DNA of 64,000 nt from an uncultured Ectothiorhodospiraceae bacterium (GTDB lineage Bacteria; Pseudomonadota; Gammaproteobacteria; Nevskiales; Oceanococcaceae). The notes beneath the pieces were generated by a model. It saw nothing but the letters and a program-made list of their open reading frames with translations. It did not search any database and had not been told where the DNA came from. Location: contig CAKZQS010000004.1 in NCBI GenBank assembly GCA_937141935.1, forward strand, positions 186,001-250,000, in the 5' to 3' direction. Both the position numbers and the translations under genes were made by a program. Of the stretch, positions 24,872 through 33,473 are shown one piece after another (position 1 is the first letter of the stretch; the number at the start of each line of letters is the position of its first letter).

Positions 24872-26042
24872 CGGGGATGCGCACCCAGCCGTCCATCAGC
24901 ACGCGCGCGCTGCGGCTCATGACCACCTTGTCGATGTGCCAGCCGGCGTCGGTTTCGCGCGCCTGGGCGCCGACCTGCAGCGTGCCCGAGGGGTGGCCAA
25001 AGCGCAGGCTGTCGCGCGCGCCGCCACCGGCGGCGGCGTGCACCAGCGTGCCGGGAATCGCGGCGGCGCTGGCAATGGCCACGGCCGCCGTGCCCATCAT
25101 CGCGTGGTGCAGCTGGCCCATCGACAGCGCGCGCACCAGCAGGTCGATGTCGCCGCCGCGGATCGGCTTGCCGCTGGAGGCGACATAGTCGGCCGGCGGC
25201 GCCACGAAGGCGACCTTGGGCGTGTGCTGGCGGCCGGCGGCCTCCTCCAGGCTTTGCACCAGGCCCATGCGCAGCGCGCCGGCGGCGCGGATGGCCTCAA
25301 AGCGGGCCAGCGCGGCGGAATCGCCGTTGATGGCCTCCTGCAACTCGGTGCCGCTGCAGCCGATGTCGGCGGCGCGCACGAAGACCGTGGGAATGCCGGC
25401 GTTGATCAGCGTGGCCTGCAGCGGCCCCAGGTCCGGCACATCCAGCGTATCGACCGGGGCGCCGGTGGGCAGCAGGGCGCCCTCGCCGTCGGCCGGGTCG
25501 TGGAATTCGACCTGGATCTCGGCGGCCGGGAAGGTCACGCCGTCCAGTTCGAAGTCGCCGGTTTCCTGCACGGCGCCCTCGTGCATGGGCACCCGGGCGA
25601 CGATGGTCTTGCCGATGTTGGCCTGCCAGATGCGCACCTCGGCCACGCCGCTTTCGGGCACGCGGGCGCCATCCACCAGGCCGTTGCTGATGGCGAAGGC
25701 GCCGACGGCCGCGGTCAGGTTGCCGCAGTTGCCGCTCCAGTCGATGACCGGGCGGTCGATGGCGACCTGGCCGAAGAGGTAATCGACGTCGTGATCGGCC
25801 TTCTCGCTCTGGCACAGGATCACGACCTTGCTGGTGCTGGAGGTCGCCCCGCCCATGCCATCGGTGTGTTTGCCGTAGGGGTCGGGGCTGCCGATCACCC
25901 GCAGCAGCAGCTTGTCGCGGGCACTGCCGGGGCTGCGTGCGGCCTCGGGCAGGTCGGCCCGGTTGAAGAACACCCCCTTGGAGGTGCCGCCACGCATGTA
26001 GGTGGCGGGGATGCCGATCTGCGGGGGGTGTTGCTGTGCCAT
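24858..26042 (-). CDS. prpF: 2-methylaconitate cis-trans isomerase PrpF
   Basis: 394 residues, typical for PrpF. It interconverts 2-methylaconitate isomers made by AcnD in the 2-methylcitrate cycle of propionate breakdown. Features of the family are visible: PATYMRGGTSKGVFF at the N-terminus, DGMGGATSSTSKVVI, and the Cys-containing SGNCGNLTAAVGAFA of the diaminopimelate-epimerase-like fold. Its ATG shares the A of the acnD stop (TAATG), so translation is coupled. The C-terminal codons and stop are duplicated just downstream. Confidence 0.96.
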   Translation of the reverse strand: MAQQHPPQIGIPATYMRGGTSKGVFFNRADLPEAARSPGSARDKLLLRVIGSPDPYGKHTDGMGGATSSTSKVVILCQSEKADHDVDYLFGQVAIDRPVIDWSGNCGNLTAAVGAFAISNGLVDGARVPESGVAEVRIWQANIGKTIVARVPMHEGAVQETGDFELDGVTFPAAEIQVEFHDPADGEGALLPTGAPVDTLDVPDLGPLQATLINAGIPTVFVRAADIGCSGTELQEAINGDSAALARFEAIRAAGALRMGLVQSLEEAAGRQHTPKVAFVAPPADYVASSGKPIRGGDIDLLVRALSMGQLHHAMMGTAAVAIASAAAIPGTLVHAAAGGGARDSLRFGHPSGTLQVGAQARETDAGWHIDKVVMSRSARVLMDGWVRIPGNAF

Positions 26043-28642
26043 TACGCGGCCTCCGCGGCCAGGAAGTCCTGCGCAAAACGCTGCAGCACGCCACCGGCGC
26101 TGTAAATCGAGACTTCCTCCAGCGTATCCAGCCGGCAGGTCACGGGCACCTCCTCGCTGCGCCCGTCCTGGCGGTGGATGACCAGCGTCAGTGTGGCCTG
26201 CGCGGCCGGCTCGCCGCGCACATCGAAGGTTTCGCTGCCGTCGATGCCCAGCGTCTTGCGCGTGGTGCCGGGGGCGAACTCCAGCGGCAGCACGCCCATG
26301 CCGATCAAATTGGTGCGGTGGATGCGCTCGAAGCCTTCGGCGGCGATGGCCTCGACGCCCGCCAGGCGCACGCCCTTGGCCGCCCAGTCGCGCGAGCTGC
26401 CCTGGCCGTAATCGGCTCCGGCAATGATGATCAGCGGCTGGCGGCGCTGCTGGTAGGTTTCGATGGCCTCCCACATGCGCATCACGCTGCCCTCGGGCTC
26501 CAGGCGGGCCAGCGAGCCCTGCCGCACATGGCCCTGCTCGTCGAGCACCATCTCGTTATAAATCTTGGGGTTGGCCAGCGTGGCGCGCTGCGCCGTGAGG
26601 TGGTCGCCGCGGTGGGTGGCGTAGGAGTTGAAGTCCTCCTCGGGCAGGCCCATGTGCGCCAGGTATTCGCCGGCCGCGCTGTCCGCCAGGATGGCATTGG
26701 AGGGCGACAGGTGGTCGGTGGTGATGTTGTCGCCCAGCACCGCCAGCGCGCGGAGGCCGCGCAGCGTGCGCTCGCCGGCCAGCGCGCCCTCCCAGTAGGG
26801 CGGGCGGCGGATGTAGGTGCTTTGCGGGCGCCAGTCGTACAGCGGCGAAATGCCCTCGTCCTCGACGATCTCGAAGCGAAACATCGGGTCATAGACCTGG
26901 CGGAAATGCTCGGGTTTCACGCTGGCATCGATGACGGCCTGGATCTCCTCGTCCGAGGGCCAGATGTCGGCCAGACGCACCTCGCGGCCTTCGGCGTCGG
27001 TGCCCAGCACGTCCTTTTCGATGTCGAAGCGGATTGTGCCGGCCAGCGCATAGGCCACGACCAGCGGCGGGCTGGCCAGGAAGGCCTGCTTGGCATAGGG
27101 GTGGATCCGCCCATCGAAGTTGCGGTTGCCCGACAGCACGGCCACCGAATACAGGTCGCGGTCGATGATCTCCTGCTGGATCGCCGGGTCCAGCGCGCCG
27201 CTCATGCCGTTGCAGGTGGTGCAGGCGAAGGCCACGATGCCAAAGCCCAGCGCGTCCAGCTCGGTCTGCAGGCCGGACTCCTCCATGTACAGCTGCACCG
27301 CCTTGGAGCCCGGCGCGAAGGAGGATTTGACCCAGCTCTTGCGCTCCAGGCCGCGGGCCCGGGCATTGCGCGCCAGCAGGCCGGCGGCGATGACATTGCG
27401 CGGGTTCGAGGTATTGGTGCAGCTGGTGATCGCGGCGATGATGATGGCGCCGTCGGGCATCGTGGCGCCGTCTTCCGGCGGCTTGGCGCCGGTGGCAATG
27501 CCGCGCTCGGCCAGCTCGCTGGTGGGCACGCGGGCATGCGGCTTGGAGGGGCCGGCCACGGTGCGGCCCACGGCCGAGAGGTCAAAGCGCAGCACCCGCT
27601 CGTATTCGGCCGACTCCAGCGCGTCGGCCCACAGGCCGGCCTGCTTGGCATAGGTCTCGACCAGGGCCACCTGCTCGGGCTCGCGGCCGGTCAGGCGCAG
27701 GTACTCCAGCGTTTGCTCGTCGATGGAGAACATGCCCGCCGTGGCGCCGTATTCCGGCGTCATGTTGGCGATGGTCGCGCGGTCGCCCAGCGTCAGCGCG
27801 CGGGCGCCCTCGCCAAAGAACTCCAGGTAGGCCGACACCACGCGCTGCTCGCGCAAAAACTCGGTCAGCGCCAGCACGATGTCGGTGCCGGTCACGCCGG
27901 GCTGCGGCTTGCCGCGCAGCTCGACGCCGACGATGTCCGGCAGGCGCATCCAGGAGGCGCGGCCCAGCATCACGCTCTCGGCCTCCAGCCCGCCCACGCC
28001 GATGGCAATGACGCCCAGCGCGTCGACATGCGGCGTGTGGCTGTCGGTGCCGACCAGCGTGTCGGGGAAGGCCACGCCCTCGCGCACCTGCACCACCGGC
28101 GACATTCGCTCCAGGTTGATCTGATGCATGATCCCGTTGCCCGGGGGCACGACATCAATGTTGCGGAAGGCCTTCTTGGTCCAGTTGATGAAATCGAAGC
28201 GGTCGGCGTTGCGGCGGTCTTCGATGGCGCGGTTCTTGGCGAAGGCATCGGGCTCGAAGCCGGCGTGTTCGACGGCCAGCGAGTGGTCGACGATCAGCTG
28301 CGTGGGCACCACCGGGTTGACCTTGGCCGGGTCGCCGCCCTTGGCCGCGATGGCATCGCGCAGGCCGGCGAGGTCCACCAGCGCCGTCTGGCCCAGGATG
28401 TCGTGGCAAACGACGCGGGCCGGGAACCAGGGGAAGTCGAGGTCGCGGCGGCGCTTGGTGATCTGCTCCAGCGCGCGCGGCAGCAGCTCGGGGTCACAGC
28501 GGCGCACCAGGTTTTCGGCCAGCACGCGGGCGGTGTAGGGCAGGCCGTCCCAGGCGCCGGGCTGGATCTCCTCCACCGCCGCGCGGGCGTCGTAATAGTC
28601 GAGATCGGTGCCGGGCAGCGGCTTGCGATAGGACGTGTTCAT
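26042..28642 (-). CDS. acnD: Fe-S-dependent 2-methylisocitrate dehydratase AcnD
   Basis: 866 residues from ATG 28642 (MNTSYRKPLPG), matching AcnD length and N-terminus; upstream in-frame codons were rejected as non-homologous. It dehydrates 2-methylcitrate to a 2-methylaconitate isomer in the cytoplasm. Aconitase hallmarks include GTDSHTPHVDALGV, the 4Fe-4S ligands in TSCTNTSNP and FACTTCNG, and the swivel-domain ITTDHLSPS and GSSRDWAAKG. The one-base overlap with prpF marks the AcnD-PrpF route. PrpB and PrpC are not next to it here. Confidence 0.96.
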   Translation of the reverse strand: MNTSYRKPLPGTDLDYYDARAAVEEIQPGAWDGLPYTARVLAENLVRRCDPELLPRALEQITKRRRDLDFPWFPARVVCHDILGQTALVDLAGLRDAIAAKGGDPAKVNPVVPTQLIVDHSLAVEHAGFEPDAFAKNRAIEDRRNADRFDFINWTKKAFRNIDVVPPGNGIMHQINLERMSPVVQVREGVAFPDTLVGTDSHTPHVDALGVIAIGVGGLEAESVMLGRASWMRLPDIVGVELRGKPQPGVTGTDIVLALTEFLREQRVVSAYLEFFGEGARALTLGDRATIANMTPEYGATAGMFSIDEQTLEYLRLTGREPEQVALVETYAKQAGLWADALESAEYERVLRFDLSAVGRTVAGPSKPHARVPTSELAERGIATGAKPPEDGATMPDGAIIIAAITSCTNTSNPRNVIAAGLLARNARARGLERKSWVKSSFAPGSKAVQLYMEESGLQTELDALGFGIVAFACTTCNGMSGALDPAIQQEIIDRDLYSVAVLSGNRNFDGRIHPYAKQAFLASPPLVVAYALAGTIRFDIEKDVLGTDAEGREVRLADIWPSDEEIQAVIDASVKPEHFRQVYDPMFRFEIVEDEGISPLYDWRPQSTYIRRPPYWEGALAGERTLRGLRALAVLGDNITTDHLSPSNAILADSAAGEYLAHMGLPEEDFNSYATHRGDHLTAQRATLANPKIYNEMVLDEQGHVRQGSLARLEPEGSVMRMWEAIETYQQRRQPLIIIAGADYGQGSSRDWAAKGVRLAGVEAIAAEGFERIHRTNLIGMGVLPLEFAPGTTRKTLGIDGSETFDVRGEPAAQATLTLVIHRQDGRSEEVPVTCRLDTLEEVSIYSAGGVLQRFAQDFLAAEAA

Positions 28643-28793
28643 TGGCGGGGCCTCGGCATGGGGCACAAAGCAGGACATTGTCGCATCTGCGTCAGGCCAT
28701 TCCCAAATCCTTGTGAATACAGACACTTGCCGACCCGCGGCGCGCAGGCTCCGGGGCGGCTCTGGGGCGCCTTTGGCGCCGCGGGCGCAAAAG

Positions 28794-28810
28794 TTGGCAA
28801 GGCGATTGCT
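28794..28810 (+). promoter_or_regulatory. Candidate sigma-54 promoter for the TorF-type porin
   Basis: TTGGCAAG, four bases, then TTGCT fits the sigma-54 consensus YTGGCACG-N4-TTGCW at all but one position. The GG at 28796-28797 and GC at 28808-28809 are exactly 12 bases apart, as required for the -24/-12 elements. The start site would be near 28821, giving a leader of about 90 bases before the porin ATG. Activator sites were not identified. Confidence 0.55.
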
Positions 28811-28910
28811 AGGTGCTGGGGCGAAGCGGGCCGCTTGGGGGCTTTCGACCTTCGAACTCGAAGGGGTCTGCAGCTTCAACCACAACGTACCGACAAAGGA
28901 CATGAAGAGC

Positions 28911-29579
28911 ATGAGCAAGAAGCAAACTCTGGTGGCAGGTGCCATCGCTCTGGCGGGTCTGGGAGCCGCCCTGCCGGCTGCTGCTGAAGTCACTGGCAAC
29001 ATCGGCGTCGCCTCGCAATACATCTTCCGCGGCATCAGCTTCGGCGACCCGCAGGTCTCCGGCGGCATCGATTACGCCGGCGACAGCGGCATCTACGCCG
29101 GCACCTGGATCTCCAGCGCCGGTGGCGAGCAGGAAGTCGACTTCTACGCGGGCTGGGCCAATGACGTGCTCGACCTGGGCTACCTGTACTACTACTTCCC
29201 GGATCGCTCGCTGGGCACCGAGGACGCCGCCGAGGTCTACGCCGGCCTGAACCTGGGCATGCTCTCGCTGTACGCCTACTACGCGCCTTCGGGCTTCTTC
29301 AACGTGGAAGACGATGAGTACGTCTACGTCTCCGGCGATGTGACCTTCCCGCTGACCGACAAGGCCAGCCTGACGGCCCACGTTGGCGTGAACGAGATCG
29401 TTGGTGATGCCGCGGACGCCCCCGGCGCCGAGAGCACCTTCATCGACTACGGCCTGACGCTGGGCATGGGCGACCTGTTCATCATGGTCACCGCCACCGA
29501 CTTCGAGCAGGCCATCTCGGACGAGAACGATCCGACCTTCACGGTTGGCTATAGCTGGTCCTTTGAGGATATCCTGTAA
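28911..29579 (+). CDS. TorF/Gcw_chp family putative porin
   Basis: 222 residues from ATG 28911, chosen because AAAGGA lies 10 bases upstream; an ATG three codons earlier (28902) is too close to it. A signal peptide ends LPAAAE. The mature protein begins EVTGNIGVASQYIFRGIS, the family signature, continues as an aromatic-rich antiparallel beta-barrel (GYLYYYFPD, LSLYAYYAPSGFF) and ends FTVGYSWSFEDIL. The family is predicted to form small outer-membrane channels. A paralogue is at 42753-43469. Confidence 0.9.
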   Translation: MSKKQTLVAGAIALAGLGAALPAAAEVTGNIGVASQYIFRGISFGDPQVSGGIDYAGDSGIYAGTWISSAGGEQEVDFYAGWANDVLDLGYLYYYFPDRSLGTEDAAEVYAGLNLGMLSLYAYYAPSGFFNVEDDEYVYVSGDVTFPLTDKASLTAHVGVNEIVGDAADAPGAESTFIDYGLTLGMGDLFIMVTATDFEQAISDENDPTFTVGYSWSFEDIL

Positions 29580-29696
29580 GGCAATCCCGAATATTGGCTG
29601 GAGAGCGCCCTATTCTGGTGCAACAGTTGCTGCGCTGCACATGGACAGTGCGGACGCGCACATGATAGAAAACCGCGCCTAAATCAAAGGGACAGG

Positions 29697-29730
29697 CCCG
29701 CAACTCCAACGAGTTGCGGGTCTTTTTATT
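29697..29730 (+). terminator. Strong hairpin with T-run between porin and TonB operon
   Basis: CCCGCAACTC, loop CAAC, GAGTTGCGGG form a 10-bp stem followed by TCTTTTTATT. It terminates the porin transcript. It ends only 6 bases before the first ATG (29736) and 33 before the preferred start of the DUF3450 gene, so it could also act as a leader attenuator for that operon. Confidence 0.88.
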
Positions 29731-29762
29731 CTTCGATGACTACAGAGATTAAGCACGCCATC

Positions 29763-30524
29763 ATGCCTAGAGAGCTGATCGCCGGCCTCGTCCTCGTCGC
29801 CAGTGGGGCTTTGGCCCTGCCCGCGGCCGCGGACACGCTGGATACGACGATTTCGATGCAAGAGCGCATCGATTCCGATGCCCGTAAGTCGCAGGTTGCG
29901 ATCAACCAGCTGGACGACGAGGCCGACCGTTTGCTGACGGAGTACCGCGTAACCACGCGGGAAGCCGACAGCTTGCGCCGCTACAACGCCCAGTTGGAGA
30001 AGCAGATCGCTTCCCAGCTCGAGGAGATGGGGTCGATCGAGCGCCAGCTCGAGCAGATCAACGACGTGTCCCGCGAAGTGGTGCCGATGATGCTGCGCAT
30101 GATCGACACGCTGGGCAAGTTCGTAGAGCTGGACCTGCCCTTCCTGCTGGAAGAGCGCAACAGCCGGGTCGAGACGCTGCGCGAGACCATGGATCGCGCC
30201 GACGTGTCCACCTCGGAAAAATACCGCCGCATCGTCGAGGCCTACCAGGTCGAGATGGAATACGGCCGCACCATCGAGGCTTACCAGGCGGAACTGGAGC
30301 TGGATGGCGCGAACAAGGTTGTGGACTTCCTGCGTGTGGGTCGCATCGCCCTGATGTTCCAGACGCAAGACGGCCGGATCACCGGCTACTACGACCCGAC
30401 GAGCAAGAGCTTCGTCGAAGACAACGACTACAAGATCGCCGTCCGTGACGGCCTGCGCGTGGCTCGCAAGCAAACGGCGCCCGACCTGCTGGTCGTGCCC
30501 GTCCAAGCCCCAGTGCAGCCCTGA
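29763..30524 (+). CDS. DUF3450 periplasmic coiled-coil protein of the TonB operon
   Basis: 253 residues from ATG 29763, preferred because a signal peptide (MPRELIAGLVLVASGALALPAAAD) starts there; ATG 29736 would add nine residues. The mature protein is largely helical with coiled-coil stretches (QLDDEADRLLTEYRVTTREADSLRRYN). It ends with a small region containing ALMFQTQDGRITGYYDP. DUF3450 proteins are regularly the first gene before TtpC-ExbB-ExbD-TonB operons. The exact role is not established; a structural partner of TtpC in the periplasm is plausible. Confidence 0.85.
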   Translation: MPRELIAGLVLVASGALALPAAADTLDTTISMQERIDSDARKSQVAINQLDDEADRLLTEYRVTTREADSLRRYNAQLEKQIASQLEEMGSIERQLEQINDVSREVVPMMLRMIDTLGKFVELDLPFLLEERNSRVETLRETMDRADVSTSEKYRRIVEAYQVEMEYGRTIEAYQAELELDGANKVVDFLRVGRIALMFQTQDGRITGYYDPTSKSFVEDNDYKIAVRDGLRVARKQTAPDLLVVPVQAPVQP

Positions 30525-30544
30525 TCGCTACGGAGATGCCCACC

Positions 30545-31882
30545 ATGTTGAAAAAGGTCCTGATCGCGACGGCCCTGGTGCTTCCCACCGCGGTCTTCGC
30601 CCAGAACGATCCGCTGCAAGACCTGCTGCAGCAAACGAAAAACGCCCGTGCCGCCGAGCGCGCCGAAAACGACGCCCGTGAGCGCCGTTTCCGCGAGCGC
30701 CGTGACGAACAGGCCACCCTGCTCAAGGAGGCCCGCGCCGAGCTGGCCACCCAGGAGCGCCGCAGCGAGGAGCTGCTCAACGAGTTCGAAGCCAACGACA
30801 AGAAGCTGGCCGAGCTGGAAGAGTCGCTGACGCTGAAGATCGGCCAGCTGGGTGAGATGTTCGGTGTGGTGCGCCAGGTCGCCGGCGACCTGCGCGGCAT
30901 TGCCCAGGGCTCCTATGTCAGCTCGCAGCCCGGCATCGACCGCGTCGAGTTCCTGGCCGAGCTGGGCCGCAGCAAGGAGCTGCCCTCGATCGAGAAGCTC
31001 GAGCGCCTGTGGTTCGAGATGCAGCGCCAGGCCACCGAGACCGGCCGCGTTGTGGCCTACGAGGCGCCGGTGATCGGCCCCGATGGCACGCAGGAGACCC
31101 GCGAGGTCGTCCGCGTCGGTGCCTTCACCGCGATCTCCGACGGCAAGTACCTGGTCTGGAATGCCGACACCCAGCAGCTGGGTGAGCTCGAGCGTCAGCC
31201 GCCGGGCCGCTACGGCTCGATGGCCTCCGACCTCGAAGAGGCCGAGTCCGGTGTCGAAGGCATTGCGCTCGACCCGACCCGCGGCGCGCTGCTGTCCGTG
31301 CTGGTGCGGGCCCCGAACCTGTCCGAGCGCATCGCGCAGGGCGGCATCGTGGGCTACATCATCATCGCCATCGGCATCATCGGCCTGCTGATCGCGGCCG
31401 AGCGCGCCATCGCGCTGGGCCGGATCGGCGGCAAGATGAACAAGCAGCGCACCGAGCCGGCGCGGGACGACAACCCGCTGGGCCGCGTGCTGCTGGCCTA
31501 CGAAAAGGATCCCAACGCCGACCTGGAGACCGTCGAGGCCCGTCTGGACGAGGCGATCATCAAGGAAGCGCCGGATCTGGAGAAGCGCCTGGCGATGCTG
31601 AAGATCTTTGCCGCCGTCGCGCCGCTGCTCGGCCTGCTGGGCACCGTGACCGGCATGATCGTGACCTTCCAGGCCATCACGCTCTTCGGCACCGGCGATC
31701 CCAAGCTGATGGCCGGCGGTATCAGCCAGGCGCTGATCACCACGGTGCTGGGTCTGGTCGTCGCGATTCCGCTGGTGATGCTGCACCAGTGGCTGGCGGG
31801 CCGCAGCAAGGCCATGGTGCAGATTCTCGAAGAGGAATCCGCCGGCCTGGTCGCGGAGCGCACGGGCGGCGCGAAGGTCTGA
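30545..31882 (+). CDS. TtpC-like large ExbB/TolQ/MotA family protein
   Basis: 445 residues from ATG 30545; GGAG nine bases upstream favours it over ATG 30536. A signal peptide ends VFAQ. Residues 20-100 are a charged coiled coil (ARAELATQERRSEELLNEFE), followed by a soluble domain. A C-terminal ExbB core has three helices (GGIVGYIIIAIGIIGLLIAAE, and the pair around LLGLLGTVTGMIVTFQAI and ALITTVLGLVVAIPLVML). This long-N-terminus ExbB-like protein matches TtpC of Vibrio TonB2 systems, where it is needed besides ExbB. Confidence 0.9.
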   Translation: MLKKVLIATALVLPTAVFAQNDPLQDLLQQTKNARAAERAENDARERRFRERRDEQATLLKEARAELATQERRSEELLNEFEANDKKLAELEESLTLKIGQLGEMFGVVRQVAGDLRGIAQGSYVSSQPGIDRVEFLAELGRSKELPSIEKLERLWFEMQRQATETGRVVAYEAPVIGPDGTQETREVVRVGAFTAISDGKYLVWNADTQQLGELERQPPGRYGSMASDLEEAESGVEGIALDPTRGALLSVLVRAPNLSERIAQGGIVGYIIIAIGIIGLLIAAERAIALGRIGGKMNKQRTEPARDDNPLGRVLLAYEKDPNADLETVEARLDEAIIKEAPDLEKRLAMLKIFAAVAPLLGLLGTVTGMIVTFQAITLFGTGDPKLMAGGISQALITTVLGLVVAIPLVMLHQWLAGRSKAMVQILEEESAGLVAERTGGAKV

Positions 31883-31885
31883 TCC

Positions 31886-32407
31886 GTGGAATTCTTCACC
31901 GCGATCCGGGACTTCCTCGAGACCGGGGGTGCGGTTCTGTGGTTGATTCTGGCGGTCGCCATCCTGCTCTGGGCACTCATCATCGAGCGCCTGGTCTATT
32001 ACCGTCGGGAATACCCGGCGGTGGCCAAGCAGGTCATCGATCGCTGGAATCAACGCACGGAGTACGCCAGCTGGTCGGCCAAGCGGCAGCGCGAGGCGCT
32101 GGTCAGCGAGGTCAACCGCACCTTGAAGAAGTCCACCGGTCTGATCAAAACGATCATTGCGCTGTGCCCACTGCTTGGGCTGCTGGGCACAGTGACCGGG
32201 ATGGTGCAGGTTTTCGACGTGATGGCCGTGCTTGGCACGGGTAATGCGCGTGCGATGGCGGCTGGCGTGTCCAAGGCCACGCTGCCGACGATGGCGGGCA
32301 TGGTTGTCGCGCTGTCGGGCCTGTACTTCAGCTCCCACTTTGAACATGTCGTGCGCCGGGAAACGCAGTTCCTCAATGATGAACTCGGCCTGCACGAACG
32401 GAACTAG
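31886..32407 (+). CDS. exbB: ExbB-type proton channel subunit
   Basis: 173 residues, GTG start at 31886, three bases after the previous stop. It has three membrane helices: GAVLWLILAVAILLWALIIE, then ALCPLLGLLGTVTGMVQVFDVM, then LPTMAGMVVALSGLYF. This is the MotA/TolQ/ExbB core without extensions, as expected for the short ExbB2 of a TtpC-type system. It should form the inner-membrane proton channel with ExbD and drive TonB. Confidence 0.94.
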   Translation: MEFFTAIRDFLETGGAVLWLILAVAILLWALIIERLVYYRREYPAVAKQVIDRWNQRTEYASWSAKRQREALVSEVNRTLKKSTGLIKTIIALCPLLGLLGTVTGMVQVFDVMAVLGTGNARAMAAGVSKATLPTMAGMVVALSGLYFSSHFEHVVRRETQFLNDELGLHERN

Positions 32408-32419
32408 ACGGTAAAAGCC

Positions 32420-32824
32420 ATGCGACGCAGACACCACGGCTCTGAAGAAGAGGCCGAAATCAACATGACGCCGATGCTCGACATCGTGTTCATCATGCTG
32501 ATCTTCTTTATCGTCACCACCAGCTTCGTCAAGGAAACCGGCATCGATGTGTCGCGCCCCAACGCGAACACCGCCGAGAAGAAGGAGCGCGGCAACATCC
32601 TGATTGCGATCCGCCCCAACGGCGATATCTGGATGGACAAGCGCAAGGTGGAGCTGGCCGCGGTGCGCGCCAACACCGAGCGCCTGCACGCCGAGAACCC
32701 GGAAGGCTCGGTTGTCATCATCGCCGACCAGGAGAGCCAGACCGGCGTGCTGGTGCAGGTGATGGATCAGGTGCGGTCGGCCGGCGTGTACAACGTCTCG
32801 ATCGCCGCCAAGTCGGGCGAGTAA
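32420..32824 (+). CDS. exbD: ExbD biopolymer transport protein
   Basis: 134 residues. A short cytoplasmic N-terminus rich in Arg/Glu is followed by INMTPMLDIVFIMLIFFIVT, whose Asp in the single transmembrane helix is the proton-translocating residue of ExbD/TolR. The periplasmic domain ends QVRSAGVYNVSIAAKSGE. It lies 12 bases after exbB and 12 before tonB. Confidence 0.96.
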   Translation: MRRRHHGSEEEAEINMTPMLDIVFIMLIFFIVTTSFVKETGIDVSRPNANTAEKKERGNILIAIRPNGDIWMDKRKVELAAVRANTERLHAENPEGSVVIIADQESQTGVLVQVMDQVRSAGVYNVSIAAKSGE

Positions 32825-32836
32825 GCGGTTGGCCCG

Positions 32837-33466
32837 ATGAGATTGATCGCAGCACTGGGTGGCGCCACGCTCGTCGCCCTCTTCCTGTTCTGGTTGATGC
32901 AGTACCTGGTACTGGGCCAGAACAAGGAAATGGACAAGTCGCCCGGCCTGGGTGGCGTGGACTTCGTGCGCTTGAAGCGCGATGACGATGTCGAAACGCG
33001 CAAGCGCGAACTGCCCAAGAAGCCGCCGCCGCCCAAGAAGCCGCCGCCGCCGCCGAAGCTGAAGGTGGCCCAGGCCAACAAGCCCAATCCGCAACCGCAG
33101 AAGTTCGACATGCCCGATGTCAACCTGCCGGTGAACGCGGGCAACGGCCCCTTCCTGGGCAGCTACCAGAAGGCCTCGGATTTCCAGGGCGATGGCGAGC
33201 TGATCCCGCTGGTGCGCATCGCGCCGCAGTACCCGCGCCGCGCCGCCCGCGACCGCATCGAGGGCTGGGTGAAGCTGGAGTTCACCATCAACCAGGATGG
33301 CACCGTCTCCAACCCCAGCGTGGTCGAAGCCGAGCCGCGTCGCGTGTTTGACCAGGCCGCCCGTCGCGCCATCCTGAAATGGAAGTTCAAGCCGCGGATC
33401 GTCGATGGCAAGCCCGTGGCGCACCGCGCCACGCAGACCATCGAGTTCAAGCTGGCACAGGAGTAG
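32837..33466 (+). CDS. tonB: TonB energy transducer
   Basis: 209 residues. One N-terminal membrane helix (IAALGGATLVALFLFWLMQY), a Lys/Pro spacer (PKKPPPPKKPPPPPKLK near residues 60-76) and a C-terminal TonB domain with PLVRIAPQYPRRAARDRIEGW and VEAEPRRVFDQAARRAILKW. It spans the periplasm and touches TonB boxes of outer-membrane receptors; the receptor at 9208 is a possible client. Spacing to the neighbours is tight (12 and 7 bases). Confidence 0.95.
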   Translation: MRLIAALGGATLVALFLFWLMQYLVLGQNKEMDKSPGLGGVDFVRLKRDDDVETRKRELPKKPPPPKKPPPPPKLKVAQANKPNPQPQKFDMPDVNLPVNAGNGPFLGSYQKASDFQGDGELIPLVRIAPQYPRRAARDRIEGWVKLEFTINQDGTVSNPSVVEAEPRRVFDQAARRAILKWKFKPRIVDGKPVAHRATQTIEFKLAQE

Positions 33467-33473
33467 GGCACCC

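Noticed and set aside
26036..28987. 983-residue plus-strand frame opposite acnD and prpF
   Set aside because: Mirror of two clearly homologous enzymes; no domain or start signal.
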